NCBI RefSeq assembly: GCF_051014685.1
Contig: NW_027479709.1
Location: 1 to 64,000, forward strand
Direction of reading: 5' to 3'
Source of the DNA: Ptiloglossa arizonensis
Taxonomy: Eukaryota; Arthropoda; Insecta; Hymenoptera; Colletidae
DNA length: 64,000 bases
In this document: positions 52,257-61,950 of the stretch, one piece after another
Layout: every line of letters begins with the position of its first letter
Numbering within the stretch: position 1 is the first letter of the stretch
Notes under the pieces: generated by a model
Database searches by the model: none
Seen by the model: only the letters and a program-made list of their open reading frames with translations
What the model was told of the DNA's origin: nothing
Made by a program: the position numbers and the translations under genes

Positions 52257-55200
52257 GGCTAGGGGAAAAATACACGTACCACTGTAATCGGGCGAGTTTC
52301 TTCTTTCAGATGCATAAGGAATTTTTGGGTTAGGTCAATCCGTTCGCGAGATATGGGAGTTTGAAGACAAGAAATGGTTGAGAAGGCAAAAAATTGTTCG
52401 CAATTCTGCTGCTCCAAACGCTTATCCAGAATGGCCTAGGGAAAAAATACGCATACCGTTGTAATCGGGCACGTTTCTACTTTCAGATACAATAGGAATT
52501 TTTGGGTTCGGTCAATCCGTTCGCGAGATATGGGACTTTGAAGCTAAGAAATGGTTGACAAGACAACAAATTTTTCGCAATTCTGCTGCTCCAATCGCTT
52601 AACCAGAATGGCCTAGGGGAAAAATACACGTACCGTTGTAATCGGGCGAGTTTCTACTTTCAAATGCAATAGGAATTTTTGGGTTAGGTCAATCCGTTCG
52701 CGAGATATGAGAGTTTGAAGCTAAGAAATGGTTGAGAAGACAACAAATTTTTCGCAAATCTGCTGCTCCAAACGCTTAACCAGTATGGCCTAGGGAAAAA
52801 ATACACGTACCGTTGTAATCGGGCGAGTTCCTACATTCAGTTAAAATAGGAATTTTTGGGTTCGGTCGATCCGTTCGCGAGATATGGGACTTTGAAGCTA
52901 AGAAATGGTTGACAAGACAACAAATTTTTCGCACTTCTGCTGCTCCAATCGCTTAACCAGACTGCCCTAGGGGAAAAATACACGTACCGTTGTAATCGGG
53001 CGAGTTACTTCTTTCAGATGCATAAAGAATTTTTAGGTTAGGTCAATCCGTTCGCGAGATATGGGAGTTTGAAGACAAGAAATGGTTGAGAAGGCAAAAA
53101 ATTGTTCGCAATTCTGCTGCTCCAAACGCTTAACCAGAATGCCCTAGGGAAAAAATACACATACCGATGTAATCGGGCGAGTTTCTACTTTCAAATGCAA
53201 TAGGAATTTTTGGGTTAGGTCAATCCGTTCGCGAGATACGAGAGTTTGAAGCTAAGATATGGTTGAGAAGACAACAAATTTTTCGCAAATCTGCTGCTCC
53301 AAACGCTTATCCAGAAAGGCCTAGGGAAAAAATACGCATACCGTTGTAATCGGGCACGTTTCTACTTTCAGATACAATAGGAATTTTTGGGATCGGTCAA
53401 TCCGTTCGCGAGATATGGGACTTTGAAGCTAAGAAATGGTTGACAAGACAACAAATTTTTCGCACTTCTGCTGCTCCAATCGCTTAACCAGAATGGCCTA
53501 GGGAATAAATACGCATACCGTTGTAATCGGGCGAGTTTCTACTTTCAGATACAATAGGAATTTTTGGGTTCGGTCAATCCGTTCTCGAGATATGGGACTT
53601 TGAAGCTAAGAAATGGTTGACAAGACAACAAATTTCTCGCACTTCTGCTGCTCCAATCGCTTAACCAGAATGCCCTAGGGGAAAAATACACGTACCGTTG
53701 TAATCGGGCGAGTTTCTACTTTCAGATGCATAAGGAATTTTTGGGTTAGGTCAATCCGTTCGCGAGATATGGGAGTTTGAAGCTAAGAAATGGTTTAGAA
53801 GACAACAAATCTTTCGCAATTCTGCTGCACCAAACGCTTAACCAGAATGGGCTAGGGAAAATACATATACCGTTGTAATCCGGCGAGTTTCTACATTCAG
53901 TTAAAATAGGAATTTTTGGGTTCGGTCAATCCGTTCGCGAGATGTGGGACTTTGAAGCTAAGAAATGGTTGACAAGACAACAAATTTTTCGCACTTCTGC
54001 TGCTCCAATCGCTTAACCAGAATGCCCTAGGGGAAAAATACACGTACCGTTGTAATCGGGCGAGTTTCTTCTTTCAGATGCATAAGGAATTTTTGGGTTA
54101 GGTCAATCCGTTCGCGAGATATGGGAGTTTGAAGACAAGAAATGGTTGCGAAGGCAAAAAATTGTTCGCAATTCTGCTGCTCCAAACGCTTAACCAGAAT
54201 GCCCTAGGGAAAAAATACACATACCGATGTAATCGGGCGAGCTTCTACTTTCAAATGCAATAGGAATTTTTGGGTTAGGTCAATCCGTTCGCGACATATG
54301 GGAGTTTGAAGCTAAGAAATGGTTGAGAAGACAACAAATTTTTCGCAAATCTGCTGCTCCAAACGCTTATCCAGAATGGCCTAGGGAAAAAATACGCATA
54401 CCGTTGTAATCGGGCACGTTTCTACTTTCAGATACAATAGGAATTTTTGGGTTCGGTCAATCCGTACGCGAGATATGGGTCTTTGAAGCTAAGAAATGGT
54501 TGACAAGACAACAAATTTTTCGCACTTCTGCTGCTCCAATCGCTTAACCAGAATGGCCTAGGGAATAAATACGCATACCGTTGTAATCGGGCGAGTTTCT
54601 ACTTTCAGATACAATAGGAATTTTTGGGTTCGGACAATCCGTTCGCGAGATATGGGACTTTGAAGCTAAGAAATGGTTGACAAGACAACAAATTTTTCGC
54701 AATTCTGCTGCTCCAATCGCTTAACCAGAATGGCCTAGGGGAAAAATACACGTACCGTTGTAATCGGGCGAGTTTCTACTTTCAGACGCAATAGGAATTT
54801 TTCGGTTAAGTCAATACGTTCGCGAGATATGGGAGTTTGAAGCTAAGAAATGGTTTAGAAGACAACAAATTTTTCGCAAATCTGCTGCTCCAAACGCTTA
54901 TCCAGAATGGCCTAGGGAAAAAATACGCATACCGTTGTAATCGGGCGAGTTTCTACTTTCAGATACAATAGGAATTTTTGGGTTCGGTCAATCCGTTCGC
55001 GAGATATGGGACTTTGAAGCTAAGAAATGGTTGACAAGACAACAAATTTCTCGCACTTCTGCTGCTCCAATCGCTTAACCAGAATGCCCTAGGGGAAAAA
55101 TACACGTACCGTTGTAATCGGGCGAGTTTCTACTTTCAGAGGCAATAGGAATTTTTCGGTTAAGTCAATCCGTTCGCGAGATATGGGAGTTTGAAGCTAA

Positions 55201-55330
55201 GAAATGGTTTAGAAGACAACAAATTTTTCGCAAATCTGCTGCTCCAAACGCTTATCCAGAATGGCCTAGGGAAAAAATACGCATACCGTTGTAATCGGGC
55301 GAGTTTCTACTTTCAGATACAATAGGAATT
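52257..55330 (+). repeat. type I satellite block, mosaic of D8 and D6 copies
   Basis: 52,260-53,155 copies 41,295-42,190 and 53,503 onward copies 43,600 onward; about two monomers lie between. The offsets differ by 1,062, exactly 6 x 177, so six monomers present between the sources are missing here or were replaced. No gene or foreign sequence was seen. Confidence 0.78.
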
Positions 55331-57230
55331 TTTGGGTTAGGTCAATCCGTTCCCGAGATATGGGAGTGTGAACTAAGAAATGGTTGAGAAGAGAACAAAT
55401 TTTTCGCAATTCTGCTGCTCCAAACGCTTAACCAAAATGGCCTAGGGAAAAAATACACATACCGTTGTAATCGGGCGAGTTTCTACTTTCACAGGCAAGA
55501 GGAATTTTTGGGTTAGGTCAATCCGTTCGCGAGATATGGGAGTTTGAAGCAAAGAAATGGTTGATAAGGCATAAAATTTTTCGCAATTCTGCTACTCCAA
55601 ACGCTTAACCAGAATGGCCTAGGGAAAAAATACGCACACAGATGTAATCGTGCGAGCTTCTACTTTCAGATGCAATAGGAATTTTTGGGTTAGGTCAATC
55701 CGTTCGCGAGATATGGGAGTTTCAAGACTAGAAATGGTTGAGATGGCAACAAATTTTTCGCAATTCTGCTACTCCAAACGCTTAGCCAGAATGGCCTAGG
55801 AAAAAAATACACATACCTTTGTAATCGGGCGAGTTTCTACTTTCAGATGCAATAGGAATTTTTGGGTTAGGTCAATCCGTTCGCGAGATATGGGAGCTTG
55901 AAGCTAAGAAATGGTTGAGAAGAGAACAAATTTTTCGCAATTCTGCTGCTCCAAACGCCTAACCAGAATGGCCTAGGGAAAAATTACGCATAACGTTGTA
56001 ATCGGGCGAGTTTCTACTTTCAGACGCAGCAGGAATTTTTGGGTTAGGCCAATCCGTTCGCGAGATATGGGAGTTTGAAGCTAAGAAATGGTTGAGAAGA
56101 CAACAAATTTTTCGCACTTCTGCTGCTCCAAACGCTTAACCAGAATGGCCTAGGGCAAAAATACGCACACAGTTGTAATCGGGCGAGTTTCTACTTTCAG
56201 ATGCAATAGGAATTTTTGGGTTAGGTCAATCCGTTCGCGAGATATGGGAGTTTGAAGCCAAGAAATGGTTGAGAAGGCAAAAAATTTTTCGCAATTCTCC
56301 TGCTCCAAACGCTTAACCAGAATGGCCTAGGGAAACAATACACATACCGTTGTAATCGGGCGAGTTTCTAGTTTCAGATGCAATAGGAATTTTTGGGTTA
56401 GGTCAATCCGTTCCCGAGATATGGGAGTGTGAACTAAGAAATGGTTGAGTAGAGAACAAATTTTTCGCAATTCTGCTACTCCAAACGCTTAACCAGAATG
56501 GCCTAGGGAAAAAATACACATACCGCTGTAGTCGGGCGTGTTTCTACTTTCAAATGCAATAGGAATTTTTGGGTTAGGTCAATCCGTTCGCGAGATATGG
56601 CAGTTTGAATCTAAGAAATGGTTGAGAAGACAACAAATTTGTCGCACTTCTGCTGCTCCAAACGGTTAACCAGAATGGCCTAGGGTAAAATTACGCATAC
56701 CGTTGTAATCGGGCGAGTTTCTACTTTCAGACGCAGCAGGAATTTTTGGGTTAGGCCAATCCGTTCGCGAGATATGGGAGTTTGAAGCTAAGAAATGGTT
56801 GAGAAGACAACAAATTTTTCGCACTTCTGCTGCTCCAAACGCTTAACCAGAATGGCCTAGGGCCAAAATACACATACCGTTGTAATCGGGCGAGTTTCTA
56901 CTTTCAGATGCAATAGCAATTTTTGGGTGAGTTCAATCCGTTCGCGAGATATGGGAGTTTGAAGCCAAGAAATGGTTGAGAAGGCAAAAAATTTTTCGCA
57001 ATTCTGCTGCTCCAAAAGCTTAACCAGAATGGCCTAGGGAAAAAATACACATACCGTTGTAATCGGGCGAGTTTCTACTTTCAGATGCAATAGGAATTTT
57101 TGGGTTAGGTCAATCCGTTCCCGAGATATGGGAGTTTGAACTAAGAAATGGTTGAGAAGAGAACAAATTTTTCGCAATTCTGCTGCTCCAAACGCTTAAC
57201 CAGAATGGCCTAGGGAAGAAATACACATAC
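53503..57230 (+). repeat. segmental duplication D6, copy 2, with replaced tract
   Basis: Partner of 43,600-47,150. Between about 55,220 and 55,485 the sequence no longer matches the partner: here it has a cgcaaatc/gatacaatagg unit joined to a gttcccgag/gtgtgaactaag unit, while 45,317-45,582 has an acctttgtcatccgg unit and a cgcacttc unit. The 9,903 offset is the same on both sides, so the tract was exchanged without net length change. Confidence 0.82.
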
Positions 57231-60200
57231 CGTTGTAATCGGGCGAGTTTCTACTTTCAGATGCAATAGGAATTTTTGGGTTAGGTCAATCCGCTCGCGA
57301 GATATGGGAGTTTGAAGCTAAGAAATGGTTGAGAAGACAACAAATTTGTCGCACTTCTGCTGCTCCAAACGCTTAACCAGAATGGCCTTAGGAAAAAATA
57401 CACATACCGTTGTAATCGGGCGAGTTTCTACTTTCAGATGGAATAGGAGTTTTTGGGTTAGGTCAATCCGTTCGCGAGATATGGGAGTTTCAAGACTAGA
57501 AATGGTTGAGAAGGCAACAAATTTTTCTCCATTCTGCTGCTCCAAACGCTTAACCAGAATGACCTAGGGAAGAAATACACATACCGTTGTAATCGGGCGA
57601 GTTTCTACTTTCAGACGCACCAGGAATTTTTGGGTTCGGGCAATCCGTTCGCGAGGTATGGGACTTTGAAGCTAAGAAATGGTTGAGAAGACAACAAATT
57701 TTTCGCAATTCTGCTGCCCCAAACGCTTAACCAGAATGGACTAGGGAATAAATACTCATACCGTTATAATCGGGGGAGTTTCTACTTTCACACGCAACAG
57801 GAATTTTTGGGTTAGGTCAATCCGTTCGCGAGATATGGGAGTTTGAAGCCAAGAAATGGTTGAGAAGGCAAGAAATTTTTCGCAATTCTGCTGCTCCAAA
57901 CGCTTAACCAGAATGGGCTAGGGAAAAAATACACATACCGTTGTAATCGGGCAAGTTTCTACTTTCAGTTACAATAGGAATTTTTGGGTTAGGTCAATCC
58001 GTTCGCGAGATATGGGAGTTTGAAGCCAAGAAATGGTTGAGAAGGCAAAAAATTTTTCGCAATTCTGCTGCTCCAAACGCTTAACCAGAATGGTCTAGGG
58101 AAAAAATTCACATACCGCTGTAGTCGGGCGAGTTTCTACTTTCAGATGCAATAGGAATTTTTGGGTTAGGTCAATCCGTTCGCGGGATATGGCAGTTTGA
58201 AGCCAAGAAATGGTTGAGAAGGCAAAAAAATTTTCGCAATTCTGCTGCACCAAACGCTTAACCAGAATGGTCTAGGGAAAAAATTCACATACCGCTGTAG
58301 TCGGGCGAGTTTCTACTTTCAGATGCAATAGGAATTTTTGGGTTAGGCCAATCCGTTCCCGAGATATGGGAGTTTGAACTAAGAAATGGTTGAGAAGAGA
58401 ACAAATTTTTCGCAATTCTGCTGCTCCAAACGCTTAACCAAAATGGCCTAGGGAAAAAATACACATACCGTTGTAATCGGGCGAGTTTCTACTTTCAGAT
58501 GCAATAGCAATTTTTGGGTGAGGTCAATCCGTTCGCGAGATATGGGAGTTTGAATCTAAGAAATGGTTGAGAAGACAACAAATTTGTCGCACTTCTGCTG
58601 CTCCAAACGGTTAACCAGAATGGCCTAGGGTGAATTTACGCATACCGTTGTAATCGGGCGAGTTTCTACTTTCAGACGCAGCAGGAATTTTTGGGTTAGG
58701 CCAATCCGTTCGCGAGATATGGGAGTTTGAAGCTAAGAAATGGTTGAGAAGACAACAAATTTTTCGCAATTCTGCTGCTCCAAACGCTTAACCAAAATGG
58801 CCTAGGGAAAAAATACACATACCGTTGTAATCGGGCGAGTTTCTACTTTCAAAAGCAACAGGAATTTTTGGGTTAGGTCAATCCGTTCGCGAGATATGGG
58901 AGTTTGAAGCCAAGGAATGGCTGAGAAGGCATAAAATTTTTCGCAATTCTGCTACTCCAAACGCTTAACCGGAATGGCCTAGGGGAAAAATACACATACC
59001 GTTGTAATCGGGCGAGTTTCTACTTTCAGATGGAATAGGAATTTTTGGGTTAGGTCAATCCGTTCGCGAGATATGGGAGTTTCAAGACTAGAAATGGTTG
59101 AGAAGGCAACAAATTTTTCTCCATTCTGCTGCTCCAAACGCTAAACCAGAATGGCCTAGGGAAAAAATACACATACCGTTGTAATCGGGCGAGTTTCTAC
59201 TTTCAGATGCAATAGGAATTTTTGGGTTAGGTCAATCCGCTCGCGAGATATGGGAGTTTGAAGCTAAGAAATGGTTGAGAAGACAACAAATTTGTCGCAC
59301 TTCTGCTGCTCCAAACGCTTAACCAGAATGGCCTAAGGAAAAAATACACATACCGTTGTAATCGGGCGAGTTTCTACTTTCAGATGGAATAGGAGTTTTT
59401 GGGTTAGGTCAATCCGTTCGCGAGATATGGGAGTTTCAAGACTAGAAATGGTTAAGAAGGCAACAAATTTTTCTCCATTCTGCTGCTCCAAACGCTTAAC
59501 CAGAATGGCCTAGGGAAAAAATACACATACAGTTGTAATCGGGCGAGTTTCTACTTTCAGATGCAATAGGAATTTTTGGGTTAGGTCAATCCTTTCGCGA
59601 GATATGGGAGTTTGAAGCCAAGAAATGGTTGAGAAGGCAACAAATTTGTCGCAATTCTGCTGCTCCAAACGCTTAACCAGAATGGCCTAGGGAAAAAATA
59701 CACATACCGTTGTAATCGGGCGAGTTTCTACTTTCAGATGCAATAGGAATTTTTGGGTTAGGTCAATCCGTTCCCGAGATATGGGAGTTTGAACTAAGAA
59801 ATGGTTGAGAAGAGAACAAATTTTTCGCAATTCTGCTGCTCCAAACGCTTAACCAAAATGGCCTAGGGAAAAAATACACATACCGTTGTAATCGGGCGAG
59901 TTTCTACTTTCAAAAGCAACAGGAATTTTTGGGTTAGGTCAATCCGTTCGCGAGATATGGGAGTTTGAAGCCAAGGAATGGCTGAGAAGGCATAAAATTT
60001 TTCGCAATTCTGCTACTCCAAACGCTTAACCAGAATGGCCTAGGGGAAAAATACACATACCGTTGTAATCGGGCGAGTTTCTACTTTCAGATGGAATAGG
60101 AATTTTTGGGTTAGGTCAATCCGTTCGCGAGATATGGGAGTTTCAAGACTAGAAATGGTTGAGAAGGCAACAAATTTTTCTCCATTCTGCTGCTCCAAAC

Positions 60201-60975
60201 GCTAAACCAGAATGGCCTAGGGAAAAAATACACATACCGTTGTAATCGGGCGAGTTTCTACTTTCAGATGCAATAGAAATTTTTGGGTTAGGTCAATCCG
60301 CTCGCGAGATATGGGAGTTTGAAGCTAAGAAATGGTTGAGAAGACAACAAATTTGTCGCACTTCTGCTGCTCCAAACGCTTAACCAGAATGGCCTAAAGA
60401 AAAAATACACATACCGTTGTAATCGGGCGAGTTTCTACTTTCAGATGGAATAGGAGTTTTTGGGTTAGGTCAATCCGTTCGCGAGATATGGGAGTTTCAA
60501 GACTAGAAATGGTTGAGAAGGCAACAAATTTTTCTCCATTCTGCTGCTCCAAACGCTTAACCAGAATGGCCTAGGGAAAAAATACACATACAGTTGTAAT
60601 CGGGCGAGTTTCTACTTTCAGATGCAATAGGAATTTTTGGGTTAGGTCAATCCTTTCGCGAGATATGGGAGTTTGAAGCCAAGAAATGGTTGAGAAGGCA
60701 ACAAATTTGTCGCACTTCTGCTGCTCCAAACGCTTAACCAGAATGGCCTAGGGAAAAATTACGCATACTGTTGTAATCGGGCGAGTTTCTACTTTCAGAC
60801 GCAGCAGGAATTTTTGGGTTCGGGCAATCCGTTCGCGTGGTATGGGACTTTGAAGCTAAGAAATGGTTGAGAAGACAACAAATTTTTCGCAATTCTGCTG
60901 CCCCAAACGCTTAACCAGAATGGTCTAGGGAAAAAATTCACATACCGCTGTAGTCGGGCGAGTTTCTACTTTCAG
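55331..60975 (+). repeat. type II satellite block, longest
   Basis: About 32 monomers of type II. The first part is the D6 copy. Later parts add local variants: gggaaaaaattcacataccgctgtagtcggg near 58,100, 58,280 and 60,930, and gcgaggtatggg near 57,650. It contains the 6-mer repeat at 58,755-60,755. Several monomers have a one-base deletion at gaactaag. Confidence 0.75.
58755..60755 (+). repeat. 6-mer higher-order repeat (1,061 bp), about 1.9 copies
   Basis: The mark aaaagcaaca lies at 58,851 and 59,912, 1,061 apart (6 x 177 less one, from one gaactaag deletion per unit). All six monomers follow in the same order: aaggaatggctg; caagactag with tttctcc; tccgctcg; caagactag again; cctttcgcgag; gaactaag. 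Differences are single bases, such as ccggaatgg near 58,970 and gcctaaagaa near 60,393. Confidence 0.86.
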
Positions 60976-61950
60976 ATACAATAGGAATTTTTGGGTTCGG
61001 TCAATCCGTTCGCGAGATATGGGACTTTGAAGCTAAGAAATGGTTGACAAGACAACAAATTTCTCGCACTTCTGCTGCTCCAATCGCTTATCCAGATTGG
61101 CCTAGGGAAAAAATACGCATACCGTTGTAATCGGGCACGTTTCTACTTTCAGATACAATAGGAATTTTTGGGTTCGGTCAATCCGTTCGCGAGATATGGG
61201 TCTTTGAAGCGAAGAAATGGTTGAGAAAGCAAAAAATTTTTCGCAATTCTGCTGCTCCAAACGCTTAACCAGAATGGTCTAGGGAAAAAATTCACATACC
61301 GCTGTAGTCGGGCGAGTTTCTACTTTCAGATACAATAGGAATTTTTGGGTTCGGACAATCCGTTCGCGAGATATGGGACTTTGAAGCTAAGAAATGGTTG
61401 ACAAGACAACAAATTTTTCGCAATTCTGCTGCTCCAATCGCTTAACCAGAATGGCCTAGGGGAAAAATACACGTACCGTTGTAATCGGGCGAGTTTCTAC
61501 TTTCAGACGCAATAGGAATTTTTCGGTTAAGTCAATACGTTCGCGAGATATGGGAGTTTGAAGCTAAGAAATGGTTTAGAAGACAACAAATTCTTCGCAA
61601 ATCTGCTGCTCCAAACGCTTATCCAGAATGGCCTAGGGAAAAAATACGCATACCGTTGTAATCGGGCGAGTTTCTACTTTCAGATACAATAGGAATTTTT
61701 GGGTTCGGTCAATCCGTTCGCGAGATATGGGACTTTGAAGCTAAGAAATGGTTGACAAGACAACAAATTTCTCGCACTTCTGCTGCTCCAATCGCTTAAC
61801 CAGAATGCCCTAGGGGAAAAATACACGTACCGTTGTAATCGGGCGAGTTTCTACTTTCAGACGCAATAGGAATTTTTCGGTTAAGTCAATCCGTTCGCGA
61901 GATATGGGAGTTTGAAGATAAGAAATGGTTTAGAAGACAACAAATTTTTC
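60976..61950 (+). repeat. short type I block inside type II
   Basis: About 5.5 monomers with type I marks (gatacaatagg, ttgacaag, ccaatcgc, ttcggttaagtc). They resemble 54,540-55,210 and 44,640-45,310. One unit near 61,230-61,310 still carries the type II variant ttcacataccgctgtagtcg, so it is a hybrid. Confidence 0.72.

Noticed and set aside
57318..57567. Overlapping 75- and 80-codon open frames on both strands
   Set aside because: Both lie in ordinary type II monomers and read repeated satellite segments, so similar peptide stretches occur twice in each. Overlap on opposite strands also argues for chance.
3601..57760. aataaa poly(A)-signal hexamers in gggaataaatac monomers
   Set aside because: A single base change from gggaaaaaatac creates the hexamer in one subfamily. 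With no coding sequence or transcript evidence, it is best treated as chance.
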